DNA of 64,000 nt, from the NCBI GenBank assembly GCA_963725035.1, contig CAVRWX010000008.1, forward strand, positions 35,785 to 99,784. The letters run 5' to 3'. This DNA is from JALZKA01 sp963725035 (GTDB lineage Bacteria > Actinomycetota > Thermoleophilia > Solirubrobacterales > 70-9). The notes under the pieces were generated by a model, which was given only the letters and a program-made list of their open reading frames with translations, was not told the origin of the DNA and searched no databases. Positions 7,897 through 17,109 of this stretch are shown here, piece by piece. Each line of letters starts with the position of its first letter. Position 1 is the stretch's first letter. Position numbers and translations under genes: made by a program.

Positions 7897-8848
7897 GTGA
7901 GCGAGCTTGCTGTTGAGCTGGACGGGCAGTACCGGGCACTCCGCGAGGAGGCCGGAGCTGCCAGCCGCGCGCGGGGCTTCGTCGCCGTCGGCGGGCGCCG
8001 ACGCGGCCGAGTATCTCCAGGGGCAGGTGACCCAGGACACGGAGGCACTCGGAGAGGGGCAGGGCGCCTACTCCGCCCTTCTCGATCGCAAAGGAAAGAT
8101 GCAGTCAGACATGCGCGTCCTGCGGCGCGCAGATGACCTGTTGCTGGAAGTTGAGCCGGAGGCGCTCGACGCGACCTTGCGCCACCTGACGATGTACTCG
8201 GTCGGGCGGGACGTATCCGTCGAGGACCGCTCGAACGAACTTGCATTGATCTCAATCGCCGGCCCGGCCGCCGCGGAGCTGACCGGCCTGGCGCCACTCG
8301 CCAGCGAGAACGACCACGCCGAGGCGGAACTCGAAGGGACCGCGGTGCGATCCGTTCGCACCGACCTCGGCCTTGACCTCATCGTCGCAGCGGAGGACGA
8401 AGACCGCACACTGGCCGCGCTCGAGAAGCGCGGCGTGGCACCGGTGACCGAGGAAGCGCTCGAGATCCTCCGGGTCGAGAGCGGCCGCCCGCGCTTCGGC
8501 CGCGAGATGACCCAAGAGACGATCCCGCAAGAGGCCGGCATCAACGAGCGAGCTGTGAGCTTTACCAAGGGGTGCTACATCGGCCAGGAGACCGTCGCCC
8601 GCCTCCACTACAAGGGCAAGCCGAACCGCCACCTGCGAGGCCTCCGCCTCTCGCGACCCGTCGAGGCCGGAGCGGTCGTCATCCTCGGGGAGCGCGAGCT
8701 CGGGAAGGTCGGCACCGCCGTCCTCTCCCCTGTCCACGGACCGATCGCCCTCGCGATTCTGCGGCGGGAGGCTGAGCCAGGAGCCGAAGTGCAGGTTGAT
8801 GATGCGGTCACGGCTGACGTGGTCGACCTGCCGTTCGAACGGTTGTGA
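7897..8848 (+). CDS. ygfZ: YgfZ/GcvT-like folate-binding protein (frame break near 7990)
   Basis: This belongs to the tetrahydrofolate-binding YgfZ family, related to glycine-cleavage T protein and linked to iron-sulfur cluster maintenance and tRNA modification. The signature KGCYIGQETVARLHYKGK is near the middle of the C-terminal half. Other family blocks are EYLQGQVTQDTEAL and LLDRKGKMQSDMRVL. The natural start is the GTG at 7897 (VSELAVELDGQYRALREEAG), but that frame leaves the family after RGFVAV. The frame starting about 7,995 continues it (AGADAAEYLQGQ). A single-base indel near 7985-8000 explains this and is probably a sequence error. Confidence 0.85.
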
Positions 8849-8890
8849 CGTGACAGGCGACCCATCTGTCGAATAGGGTTCCGCGCGGAG

Positions 8891-9331
8891 ATGAGGATCC
8901 GGGAGGTAGCCCAGAACCTTGGAGGCTCCCGCGTCGTGGTGGCCGGTGTCGGCCTCGCTTTGATCGTGGGCGTCTCAGGCTGCGGTGAAGACGACTTCGA
9001 GAACGACCCGCGCCCGCCGAGCCCGGTCGAGCTGACGGCGGCCATTGACAAGAAGGCTGTCTCGATCTCGCCCAGCGACCCAGCCGCCGGGATCGTTGTG
9101 ATCACGATCTCCAACCAGACCGAAGAGCCGACTCGTCTCGTCCTCGATGGCCCGGGTGACGGCCTTCTGGAGTCGGGCGACATCCCGCCGCGTGGAACCG
9201 GTTCGATCAAGGCCGCCCTCGAGGAGGGCGAGTACGAGGCCTACGCCGGCAGTACCTCGGAAATCGAGTCGGCGCCGCTCACCGTCGGGCCGCCCGGTGA
9301 GTCGTCCCAGAACGACCTGCTGCTGCCCTAG
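8891..9331 (+). CDS. Putative small lipoprotein
   Basis: A 146-residue predicted lipoprotein. A basic N-terminus and hydrophobic segment end in a lipobox (IVGVSGCGED), followed by an acidic, proline-rich linker. The mature part looks beta-rich (VVITISNQTEEPTRLVLDGPG), reminiscent of a cupredoxin-like fold. No copper-ligand set is visible. The function is unknown. It overlaps the end of the convergent broken gene by four bases. Confidence 0.72.
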   Translation: MRIREVAQNLGGSRVVVAGVGLALIVGVSGCGEDDFENDPRPPSPVELTAAIDKKAVSISPSDPAAGIVVITISNQTEEPTRLVLDGPGDGLLESGDIPPRGTGSIKAALEEGEYEAYAGSTSEIESAPLTVGPPGESSQNDLLLP

Positions 9332-10605
9332 GCCGCCGGTTCCTCGGCCGCCGCGGCAACGAGGGATTCGATCCTGCCAAGGCACTGCTCGACGTCGTCC
9401 AGCATGGCGTTCAGTTCGTCGCGAGCGGCATCGGCGCTATTGGTGACGCCGGTGAGCGACTTGCGGATCCGGTTTGCGCGCTTGAGCGCCGCGCCCGCCT
9501 CCTCGGCGGCGTCGCGAACGCCCGACGCGTCCACCTCGAGGCCGGCGGCTCCGGCCGCGAGGACGCGAGCTCTGACATAGCGATAGACCAGCCGCAACGC
9601 GAGCGGATCCGGGATCGTCGCGGTCGAGGACCGCGATCATCTTGTTGCCCTGGTACTCGGTGAGCTTCTCGAGACCGGAAGGAACCTTGTCGTCCCCGGC
9701 CACGACGAGGACCGCGTAGCTGGCATCTCGCTCGCGCATGCACGCGTTCAGCTCGGTCCAAGCGTCGTTCTTCGAGAGCTTCTTGTTCTTCGCCTCGAAG
9801 ACGACGGTCGCGACCGTAGGGCCGACTGCGGCACCGATCTCAACGACCGTGTCGCCCTTCTTGGCGCCCGCCTCGTTGGACGTGTCCCCGGTGTGAGACG
9901 CCGCGTCGGAGTGCGCGTTCGCGATCTCCTCGATGATGGCGTTGGCCGCCTCCTCGAAGGTCCGGCCCTTGGCGGTCCCCTTTTCCGCCTCCTCGGCGAC
10001 GCGCTGGTCGGCTGCCTCGCGCTCGCGAAGCTCGACAACCTCGCGCTGGAGGGCCTCGAGCCGCTCGCGGTTAGCCGCACCCTCGGCCAGCTGCCGGTCG
10101 GCCAGGTCCTTGAACGCCGCGGACCACAGCCGCCTTGAAGTCGGTGAGCGGGTTGGCACCGTCCTCGCTCGAAAACAAGCGGGCGATCTTGTGCCGGTTC
10201 TCTTCGAGCTCAGCCGCGAGCACCTTCTCGATGTCCTTCTGCACAGAGCCGTCCCGCGAGCCGTCGAAGGTCTCGGCGAGGCGCTCGGCGAGCTCCTGGC
10301 TGCCTTCTCCGAGCGTGTCGTCGAGCCGCTCGCGAAGGGCGCCTGCATGGCGCTCGAACTCGCGCGCACGTAGTCCACGTTCGACCGCCGTCTCCTCGGT
10401 GTCGAGCACCCGAGCGCCGATCTCGATCGCCTTGCGCACGGTCTCGACTCGCCGGCTGGCCGGACTCCGAGCGATCGCGGACGACCCTGGCCGCGCGCTC
10501 ATCGGTGAGGTCGAGGCGCTCGATGACGAGCCTGTCGCCGATCGCGCGCACGGTCCCGTCGGGCTCGTCGCCGAGTGCAAGTTGTGGTTTCTCCGAGGCT
10601 TCCAT
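9328..10605 (-). pseudogene. Coiled-coil protein with restriction-endonuclease-like motif, three frame breaks
   Basis: One gene of about 425 codons can be read only by switching frame near 10,470, 10,126 and 9,612. The start is an ATG at 10605 (MEASEKPQLALGDEPDGTVR). The middle is a long charged alpha-helical region (ERLEALQREVVELREREAAD). A block then matches the PD-(D/E)xK nuclease pattern: GDTVVEIG, then VVFEAKNKKLSKNDAW, with the E-x-K triad. The C-terminal part is again helical. I cannot name the family. Three indels in one gene mean either a decayed gene or local sequence errors. It is divergent from ccr. Confidence 0.65.
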
Positions 10606-10718
10606 AGTGGATTCTCGAAGGTAGTCGCGCCTTCGGACGGGTTCCTGACGGCGAAAGGAAGATTGCGCGCCGATACGCTTCCGCGGCACAATCGATCAGA
10701 ACTAGGAGTTGAACGCAC

Positions 10719-11975
10719 GTGGCAGTTGACGTATCGGAGGTCTCGAATCTCGACGTGGAGCCCGGCACGCTGCCGGAGACGATGGCCGCATGGGTCATCC
10801 GCCAGGAGCGTGAAGGCGAGCCCAAGGACGCATTCCAGATCGAGGAAATCGAGGTCCCGGAGCCCGCGGCGTTCGAGGTGATCGTCCGCGTCATGGCCGC
10901 CGGCGTCAACTTCAACAACGTCTGGGCATCGCTCGGCAAGCCTGTTTCCGTCTTCGGTTACGGCGACCACCCCGAGTACGGCCACCACATCGGCGGCTCG
11001 GACGCCTCCGGCATCGTCTGGAAGGTCGGCCCGGGTGTCACGAACTGGCAGCCCGGCGACGAGGTAGTGATCCACTGCAACCAGGCGTCGTATGAAGACG
11101 TCGAGGTCCACGGCCTCGACCCGATGGCCGCCCCCTCCCAGAAGATCTGGGGATACGAGACCACCTGGGGCTCGTTCGCCCAGTTCACGAAGGTCCAGGC
11201 CCAGCAGCTCCTGCCGAAGCCGAAGAACCTGTCGTGGGTCGACTCCTCCGCATACGGCCTCACCTACTTCACCGCATACCGGATGCTGCTGAACCGCTGC
11301 AACATCCAGGCGGGGCACAACGTGCTCATCTGGGGCGCGGCCGGAGGGCTCGGAGTCTTCGCTACACAGCTCTGCAAGGCCGCCGGCGCGAACGCCGTCG
11401 GCATCGTCTCATCCGCCGACAAGGGCGAGCTCGTCAAGCAACTCGGGGCCGTCGACTACATCGACCGCAATGAGTTCGCGGGCATGATGCGAAAGGGCGG
11501 CGAGACCGCAGACGAGGAGAAGGAGCGCTTCGGCGTCACCCGCGCCTTCGCGAAGCAGGTGAAGGGCATTCTGGGCGACGCTCCCGACATCGTCTTCGAG
11601 CACGTCGGCCAGGCCACCTTTCCCACCTCGGTCTTCACCGTGAAGCCGTTCGGCAAGGTCGTGATCTGCGGCGCCACCTCCGGCTACACGCTCGACTTCG
11701 ACGTCCGCTACCTGTGGATGAAGCAGAAGGAGATTCTCGGATCCCACTTCGCGAACGCGTATGAGTGCATGCGCGCGAACCAGCTCATGGCCGAGGGCAA
11801 GGTCCGCCCCGTACTCTCCGAGGCGATGGATTTCGATGGCGTGCCTGAGGCGCACCAGATGATGCACGAGAACCGCCACGCCGGCAAGATCACCGTGCGG
11901 GTCGGCGCGACCTCGAACGACGAGGGCCAGCACGAGGACGGACCGGGCGCGATCTGGGCGGAGGTCGGCGCATGA
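10719..11975 (+). CDS. ccr: Crotonyl-CoA carboxylase/reductase
   Basis: This 418-residue NADPH-dependent enzyme reductively carboxylates crotonyl-CoA to (2S)-ethylmalonyl-CoA, the key step of the ethylmalonyl-CoA pathway. It is an MDR-superfamily protein with a long N-terminal arm (TMAAWVIRQEREGEPKDAFQ). The blocks GVNFNNVWASLG, WGYETTWGSFAQF and HENRHAGKI carry residues (Asn, Phe/Glu-type, His) that match the CO2-binding pocket described for the Kitasatospora enzyme; exact equivalence needs alignment. The nucleotide fold shows WGAAGGLGVFATQL. The start is GTG at 10719, preceded by AGGAG. Downstream pathway genes meaA, maoC, acyl-CoA dehydrogenase and CitE lie within 20 kb. Confidence 0.95.
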   Translation: MAVDVSEVSNLDVEPGTLPETMAAWVIRQEREGEPKDAFQIEEIEVPEPAAFEVIVRVMAAGVNFNNVWASLGKPVSVFGYGDHPEYGHHIGGSDASGIVWKVGPGVTNWQPGDEVVIHCNQASYEDVEVHGLDPMAAPSQKIWGYETTWGSFAQFTKVQAQQLLPKPKNLSWVDSSAYGLTYFTAYRMLLNRCNIQAGHNVLIWGAAGGLGVFATQLCKAAGANAVGIVSSADKGELVKQLGAVDYIDRNEFAGMMRKGGETADEEKERFGVTRAFAKQVKGILGDAPDIVFEHVGQATFPTSVFTVKPFGKVVICGATSGYTLDFDVRYLWMKQKEILGSHFANAYECMRANQLMAEGKVRPVLSEAMDFDGVPEAHQMMHENRHAGKITVRVGATSNDEGQHEDGPGAIWAEVGA

Positions 11976-12167
11976 GGACTCGCGACTCCTCGCACCTGCC
12001 GCACTGCTAGCGGCGCCCGGCCATCGCGGTCGCCAGCCACCAGCCGGACGCGCAGTACGACGGCGAGGTGACAACCGGGCAGGGCGGAACGGTCACGCTC
12101 GAGCGTCTCCGAAGACGGCTCGACCGTCGAAGCCTAGTTCGCAGGGCTCGGCAACGTCAGCCAACAC

Positions 12168-12758
12168 TTGCACCGGGGTCGGCTTCGACACCGGCCCGGT
12201 GCCGATCACGAACCACTCCTTCTCGTCACTCGGCGAACGGAGGGCAGGTCACGCCAACGGCACGTTTGGCCCGTCGTTCGCCGCCGGAGGCGCGCAGGTC
12301 CTCGACCGACTCCGTGCACCACTGGCTCGCAGGCCTGGATCGTCGACGGCCCCGACGCCTTCTTCGACCTCGGCGCCACGACCGAGGGCCAGGGAGTCCT
12401 GAACAACACGGGTCAGGATCAGACCGTGAAGCGCGGCGCGAAGCCTGGCGAGAGCGAGAGATATGAACTCCGGTTCTCAAACGTCGGAGAAGAGAGCGAG
12501 GATTTCGGAGTCGAGGGCTGCCAGGGTTCGAAGGGCTTCAAGGTGTCCTACCGGGACGCGACCGGGGACGTCACGGACCTTGTCTCAGAGGGTGACTACG
12601 AGACCCCGATTCTCGATCCCGCCGGGGTGCCGCACGAGCTCACCCTGAAGATCAAGGCGCTCAAGTCCACGAAGAAGGGCAAGGCCAAGTCCTGCAGGAT
12701 CATCCAGGACTCGAACACGTTCGTCGACGTGATCAAGGCGAAGGTCGAAGTCGGCTGA
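12168..12758 (+). pseudogene. Broken gene for a possible secreted or surface protein
   Basis: From about 12,350 to the stop at 12,756-12,758 the frame reads as a plausible beta-rich domain (FFDLGATTEGQGVLNNTGQD, YELRFSNVGEESEDFGVEG). Two Cys (GCQG and SCRII) could form a disulfide. Upstream of about 12,330 this frame becomes arginine-rich nonsense. A different frame there looks protein-like (GFDTGPVPITNHSFSSLG). A frame break near 12,330 is likely, and no convincing start was found. The function is unknown. Confidence 0.5.
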
Positions 12759-12795
12759 AGTTGGGGCTTGACCTTGCGCGTTAGGATGGCGCGCG

Positions 12796-13107
12796 ATGCA
12801 CGTCAACAACATCGACTGGAACATCAACCCGTTTCGGGCCAACCAGTGGTTCGAGATCTGGCATCCCGCGCTCGACCGCGCGCTCGCCCACGGCGCCAGC
12901 ACTTGCTACATGACCCGGGCGATCGACAACCCGCTCCATTTCAGGCAGGTCTCGGTCTGGGAAGACAAGTCGGACTTCGACAACTACTGGGCCTCCGACG
13001 AGGTCGCCGCGCTGCGCCAGGCCGCGCTCGCCTACTTCCACAAGCCGCTTTACCCGACCTGGCACTCGCTGGTCGCGGAAGCGGCACTCGACCGCAGCGC
13101 CACCTGA
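12796..13107 (+). CDS. Small ABM-like (dimeric alpha/beta barrel) protein
   Basis: This 103-residue protein reads MHVNNIDWNINPFRANQWFE onward, with WEDKSDFDNYWASDEV typical of small dimeric ferredoxin-fold monooxygenase-like (ABM) proteins. There is no signal or membrane segment. Family assignment is from pattern only. Its TGA stop overlaps a CTG that may start the next gene. Confidence 0.6.
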   Translation: MHVNNIDWNINPFRANQWFEIWHPALDRALAHGASTCYMTRAIDNPLHFRQVSVWEDKSDFDNYWASDEVAALRQAALAYFHKPLYPTWHSLVAEAALDRSAT

Positions 13108-13628
13108 CGGCAGAGGGAAACGACGACAGTGCCCGGCGGCTGCGCGCGGTCGCCGGATCCGCCGTCTTCTTCGTCGTGGCGCCCGGCGTTGCCGCCGGCC
13201 TGGGGCCCTGGCTGATCACGGGTTGGGAGGTCGAGGAGCAACTCCCAGCCGCACTTCGGGTGCTTGGCGCCATCTGGGCAGGCGCGGCCGTGATCGCCTT
13301 GGTCCACTCGTTCGCCCGCTTCGCTCTCGAGGGACTCGGCACCCCATCGCCGACGGCACCGACCCGGCATCTGGTCGTCGGGGGCCTCTACCGGTTCGTG
13401 CGAAACCCGATGTACGTGTCGGTGCTCACGATCATCGCGGGTCAGGCGCTCCTGTTCGGAAGCATCGCGCTTGTCATCTACGCCGCCGTTCTCGGTGCCG
13501 GCTTCGCCACCTTCGTTCGCTTCTACGAGGAGCCGAAGATGCTCGCGACCTACGGACCCGAGTACGAGCGTTACCGGGAAGCGGTCCCCGGCTGGATACC
13601 GCGACTCAGCCCGTGGCGCGAACCGTGA
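13104..13628 (+). CDS. Isoprenylcysteine methyltransferase-like membrane protein
   Basis: A small membrane methyltransferase of the ICMT/phospholipid methyltransferase superfamily. Three or four hydrophobic helices are followed by the signature GGLYRFVRNPMYVSVLT and the C-terminal block EEPKMLATYGPEYERYREAV, then PGWIPRL. These bind SAM and the substrate. No ATG, GTG or TTG occurs in frame between 13,023 and 13,173. The candidate starts are CTG at 13104, overlapping the upstream TGA, or CTG at 13140. The substrate is unknown. Confidence 0.72.
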   Translation: MTAEGNDDSARRLRAVAGSAVFFVVAPGVAAGLGPWLITGWEVEEQLPAALRVLGAIWAGAAVIALVHSFARFALEGLGTPSPTAPTRHLVVGGLYRFVRNPMYVSVLTIIAGQALLFGSIALVIYAAVLGAGFATFVRFYEEPKMLATYGPEYERYREAVPGWIPRLSPWREP

Positions 13629-13632
13629 CGAG

Positions 13633-14565
13633 CTAGGCGACGGCTTCGAGCTTTGCCGTCGTCGCGGCGTCGAAGTGCTCGCCCGATGCCTGCAGGCATT
13701 CGAGCATCGCTTCGGTCGCAGCCGAGCGCGTGCGCCTGGTCACTGCGTAGACGCGGCGCATCGGCGCCGCGGGATCCGTCGGGCGGACGACGATGTCCTG
13801 GCGGAGCGTGGGGAGCGCCAGGTCCGGCAAGAGCGTTACGCCCAGTCCCGCGGCGATGAAGCCCTGAAGCACGTGGTAGTCGTCCGATTCGAAGCCGATC
13901 CGCGGCTCGAAGCCCGCGTCGCGGCACGCCTGGGAGACGATGAGCCCGCAGGAGCTCGGGCAGCCGCCTGAGAGCCAGTCCTCATCGGACAGGTCCGACA
14001 TCTTCACGCGGGCGCGGCCGGCAAGCGGATGGTCGATCGGGAGCGCGACGTGCATCGCTTCGGTCAAGAGAAGCGTGTGCTCGAGGTCGCGCTCCTCGGG
14101 CTCGGGGAGTGTCGGGTAGTCGAAGGTGATCGCCACGTCGAGCTCTCCGGCGCGAAGCCTGGGCAGCGAGCTCTCGGGCTCGGCGTCGGCGACGTTCAGC
14201 TTCACCTTGGGGTGCTTCTTCGTGAACTGGGAGACGGCGAGCGTGAGCAGGGTTGCGCTCGCGCTCGGGAAGCTTGCGATACGCACCTCGCCGCCCTCGA
14301 GGCCTGCGATCGCCTTGAGCTCTCGCTCTGCCTCGTCGAGGCGACAGATCGCCGCGTCCGCGTGGGCGACGAGCACGCTCCCGGCGTCGGTCGGCTTGGT
14401 TCCGTCCCTCGTGCGCTCGACGAGCTTCATTCCGACCTCGCGCTCGAGCGTCGCGATCTGCTGGCTCACGGCTGACTGGGACAGGTAGAGAACGTCGGCC
14501 GCGCCTGAGAACGATCCCTGGTTGACGACCTCTCTGAGGATCCTCAATCGCTTCACATCAAGCAT
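13633..14565 (-). CDS. LysR-family transcriptional regulator
   Basis: A 310-residue regulator with a typical N-terminal helix-turn-helix (FSGAADVLYLSQSAVSQQIA, about residues 19-38) and a periplasmic-binding-protein-like effector domain. The effector domain contains the block CPSSCGLIVSQACRDAGFEP and GLGVTLLPDLAL. The start ATG at 14565 sits inside a short ATAAG-N5-CTTAT palindrome. It is divergent from the small gene at 14680, which it may control. The effector cannot be predicted from the sequence. Confidence 0.92.
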   Translation of the reverse strand: MLDVKRLRILREVVNQGSFSGAADVLYLSQSAVSQQIATLEREVGMKLVERTRDGTKPTDAGSVLVAHADAAICRLDEAERELKAIAGLEGGEVRIASFPSASATLLTLAVSQFTKKHPKVKLNVADAEPESSLPRLRAGELDVAITFDYPTLPEPEERDLEHTLLLTEAMHVALPIDHPLAGRARVKMSDLSDEDWLSGGCPSSCGLIVSQACRDAGFEPRIGFESDDYHVLQGFIAAGLGVTLLPDLALPTLRQDIVVRPTDPAAPMRRVYAVTRRTRSAATEAMLECLQASGEHFDAATTAKLEAVA

Positions 14566-14578
14566 AAGCCAACCTTAT
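14564..14578. promoter_or_regulatory. Candidate LysR-type operator ATAAG-N5-CTTAT
   Basis: A perfect 5-bp dyad, ATAAG (14564-14568) and CTTAT (14574-14578), overlaps the LysR start codon in the divergent promoter region. It matches the T-N11-A style of LysR boxes. A further CTTAT near 14,605, a TTGACA near 14,628 and a GGAGGT ribosome site just before 14,680 complete the control region. Function is inferred from position. Confidence 0.5.
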
Positions 14579-14679
14579 CACAATTGACAGAACTTCATGT
14601 TGCGCTTATCCCCGAGGCGCGCGATCCTTGACATATCACGAAACCAGCACCCCGCTCGTTTCATAACCGGAGGTAAGAC

Positions 14680-15048
14680 ATGGAGACCACACAGAACACC
14701 AACGGCATCACCATCCGCCGTCTTGGCCCGGTGGATGAAGCGGCAATCGAGAGGCTCGTCGAGCTCGACTCGGGCAGGCGCCCCGAGGGCGATCTGATGG
14801 GCATCGAGATCGAAGGGCGGCTCCTGGTCGCCACCTCGGTCGAGACTGGCGAGAGCATCGCCGATCCCTTCAGCCGCACCGCCGAGCTCAGGGCACTCCT
14901 GGACGTCAGGATCGCCCAGATGAACGGCCAAGGCAAGAAGCACAGCAAGCGCTTCGGCCACCGCCGCGCACATTCGCGCGGAGCGCTGGCCGGATCCCCA
15001 CCCGGCGCGGGCGGCAAGCTCCTCACGCTGCCCGTCCGGCTCGGCTAG
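14680..15048 (+). CDS. Conserved actinobacterial hypothetical protein
   Basis: A 122-residue protein with an N-terminal ITIRRLGPVDEAAIERLVEL block that resembles the first strand and helix of GNAT acetyltransferases. No acetyl-CoA pyrophosphate loop follows. A basic, glycine-rich tail completes it (KKHSKRFGHRRAHSRGA). I recall similar proteins from actinobacteria but no function. The start ATG at 14680 has a strong GGAGGT seven bases upstream. It is divergent from the LysR gene. Confidence 0.7.
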   Translation: METTQNTNGITIRRLGPVDEAAIERLVELDSGRRPEGDLMGIEIEGRLLVATSVETGESIADPFSRTAELRALLDVRIAQMNGQGKKHSKRFGHRRAHSRGALAGSPPGAGGKLLTLPVRLG

Positions 15049-15059
15049 CGCAAACGCTC

Positions 15060-15121
15060 GGTGCCAGGCACCTGAGGTGAGCTAGGGATTAAGTCCCCTG
15101 GCTCACCGGGTGCCAGGCACC
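15060..15121. repeat. 62-bp nested palindromic element
   Basis: Two direct copies of the self-complementary unit GGTGCCAGGCACC (15060-15072 and 15109-15121) flank a second dyad, GGTGAGC (15076-15082) and GCTCACC (15101-15107). It fills the gap between two convergent genes and probably acts as a bidirectional terminator or REP-like element. Confidence 0.8.
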
Positions 15122-15125
15122 GTGC

Positions 15126-15416
15126 TCAGTGCTGCTCGAGGGGGGCCATCGTCAGGCCCGCGTCTGAGAGCTGCTCCCAGTAGAGCTCCGCGGGCTCCTT
15201 CGGCCCGGTCCACACCGCCGCCCGGCCCTGGTTGTGGATCTGGTCGGCGTAGCGGTAGCCGGCGTCGAGGCTTACTCCGGGGACCACGCGGGCCAGTGAG
15301 CTCGCGACGTGGTCGAAGGTGTTGTGATCGTCGTTCAGGACGATCACCTGCCAGTTGCCGCCCAGCCCGCTGCCGGGACCACCCGTCCGTGGGCGCTCGA
15401 TCGTCTCGGTTGCCAT
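15126..15416 (-). CDS. clpS: ATP-dependent Clp protease adaptor ClpS
   Basis: A 96-residue adaptor that delivers N-degron substrates to ClpAP or ClpCP. After a flexible N-terminal tail the ClpS core is clear: WQVIVLNDDHNTFDHVASSL (about residues 22-41), with the NDD and H residues that bind the N-terminal amino acid, and GRAAVWTGPKEPAELYWEQL at the end. The length is typical of actinobacterial ClpS. Confidence 0.92.
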   Translation of the reverse strand: MATETIERPRTGGPGSGLGGNWQVIVLNDDHNTFDHVASSLARVVPGVSLDAGYRYADQIHNQGRAAVWTGPKEPAELYWEQLSDAGLTMAPLEQH

Positions 15417-15435
15417 GGCGTTCGCCGGGGCTGCG

Positions 15436-16138
15436 CTACGGGGTGGGGACGCCGACCTTGATCGACGAGATACGGGCGACCGGGCCCGGGTTGGCCTTCT
15501 TCGTCGAGCCCAGGCCGAACGCCACCTTGCGGCCGGTCACCTGGCCCGGATTCGGGTCGTTGTAGCTCTCCACCGACTGCCCGTTCACGAACGCCGTCAC
15601 GTCGTTGCCGGTGATGCGCAGGCGCAGCTTGTTGTCCCTGCCGATCGGCTTGATCTTGTTCGCGGTGCCGTTGATCGGCAGACCCGAAGCACCACCGGCC
15701 GGCTCGCGGGTGAACCTGTACTTCTCCCCCTTGGGGGTCACACGGAACTCGTACCAGGTGCCTTCGCCCACGCGGACGCGCACCGCGAGGTAGGCGTCTT
15801 TGCGAACGTTCTTGGGCGTCGCGTCGAGGATTCGGCCGTCGGCCACGATCTCGTGGTCCGGCTGATCCGCGTCGCCTATGACCGGCGGCGAGTACTCGCA
15901 GAAGGTCTTCCCGCGCATGTCGATCCGCATCCCCTGGTTGTCTTTGACAAAGCGTCCGCTCGCACTTCTTCCCGCCGCTGATCTTGTCGATCTCGTTGTA
16001 GGCCGACTTCGAGCCGAAGCTGTTCTTGTAGACGTAGACGACGGCCGAGGCGCTGGCTACGAACACAAACAGCGCGCACAGAGCAACGCCCAGCGAAAGC
16101 CGGAGCCGCGTGAATCCTTTGAGCTTGCGAAGAATCAT
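15436..16138 (-). CDS. Membrane-anchored LamG-like protein (frame break near 15,945)
   Basis: The ATG at 16138 gives MILRKLKGFTRLRLSLGV, a basic N-terminus, followed by one hydrophobic helix. Outside the membrane is a beta-sandwich-like domain with WYEFRVTPKGEKYRF and LRLRITGNDVTAFVNGQSVE, patterns seen in laminin-G/DUF1080-type sugar-binding folds. The N-terminal part runs to GGKKCER in one frame. The rest (KDNQGMRIDMRGKTF onward) is in another frame, so an indel near 15,945 is needed. The function is unknown; binding of a cell-surface polymer is a guess. Confidence 0.62.
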
Positions 16139-16215
16139 CTCGTTGGAGCCTAGAGATGGAGACACTCACCGGCAGCGAAAGGTGCGGTCTGGCAAGGACG
16201 CGCCCGCGGGCGTTT

Positions 16216-17067
16216 CTACGGGTTTTCGGCTTCTGCGGTCGCCTCGCGGCGCTTTCGCCAGTAGCGCTCGAGCCCCTGCCAGAGCTGATCGGGCGGCATC
16301 GCCTGGCGCAGGCGCTCGGCGATCTCCTCTCCCTCGGCATCGAAGCGCGCATGGAGCCACCGCGCAAAGCGATCCGGATCGTCGTGGGAGCTCTCCTCGG
16401 CCGCGTCCTTGAGCCAGGCCTCAACGCGCGCGATCTGCCCCTCCGCGTCGTCCTTCCAGCCGAAGTGGGTCATGCAGATCCGCTTCGGCTCCAGCGATCG
16501 AAGCATCTGGAGCGATTCGAGCCAGACCTCGACCTCGATCTCGGGCGGCGGCGTTGGCGCGGCGGCGAGATCCGACGGCGGCACGCTGACGCCGGCCACG
16601 TCGCCCGTGTAGGCGTCGCCTGACTCGCGGTCGTGGTAGAGCACGTGGTGGCGGGCGTGGCCCGGCGCGTAGTGGACGTCGAGACCTTCGACCTCCTCCC
16701 CGCCCTTGAGAATCGTGACCCGCTCCTCCGGCACGGGCGCGACCTCGCCCCAGAGCGTCTCCATCTCGTCCCCATAGAGGCGCGCGGCGCTCTTCAGGAG
16801 GCGCGAGGGATCGATCACGTGGGGCGCGCCCACCTCGTGGACGAACACCTCCATCTCGGGGAAGCGGCGAGCGAGGACGCCCGACGCGCCGGCGTGGTCC
16901 AGGTGGATGTGCGTGAGGAGAAGCTTTCGCGGCTCGGACTCGAGCCCGGCGAGGAGCGTCTCAACCCCCGAGCCCGGTCCCGGATCGACGATCACGCCCG
17001 GCCGGACCTCCCATGCGCCGATCACGCGGTCGCGACCCAGGTGCATGGTGTCGACGAGGTTGGCCAT
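16216..17067 (-). CDS. MBL-fold metallo-hydrolase
   Basis: This 283-residue metallo-beta-lactamase-fold hydrolase carries the zinc motif THIHLDHAG (HxHxDH, about residues 52-60), a later metal His in YAPGHARHHVL, Asp in YTGDVAG and His in MTHFGW. A C-terminal helical extension of about 70 residues is present. The fold covers thioesterases, glyoxalase II and lactonases. The substrate cannot be assigned. It is divergent from the mutase gene at 17110. Confidence 0.88.
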   Translation of the reverse strand: MANLVDTMHLGRDRVIGAWEVRPGVIVDPGPGSGVETLLAGLESEPRKLLLTHIHLDHAGASGVLARRFPEMEVFVHEVGAPHVIDPSRLLKSAARLYGDEMETLWGEVAPVPEERVTILKGGEEVEGLDVHYAPGHARHHVLYHDRESGDAYTGDVAGVSVPPSDLAAAPTPPPEIEVEVWLESLQMLRSLEPKRICMTHFGWKDDAEGQIARVEAWLKDAAEESSHDDPDRFARWLHARFDAEGEEIAERLRQAMPPDQLWQGLERYWRKRREATAEAENP

Positions 17068-17109
17068 CGCGTGAGCCTAGACAGTGCCCAGTCCACCTAG
17101 AATTGACAC

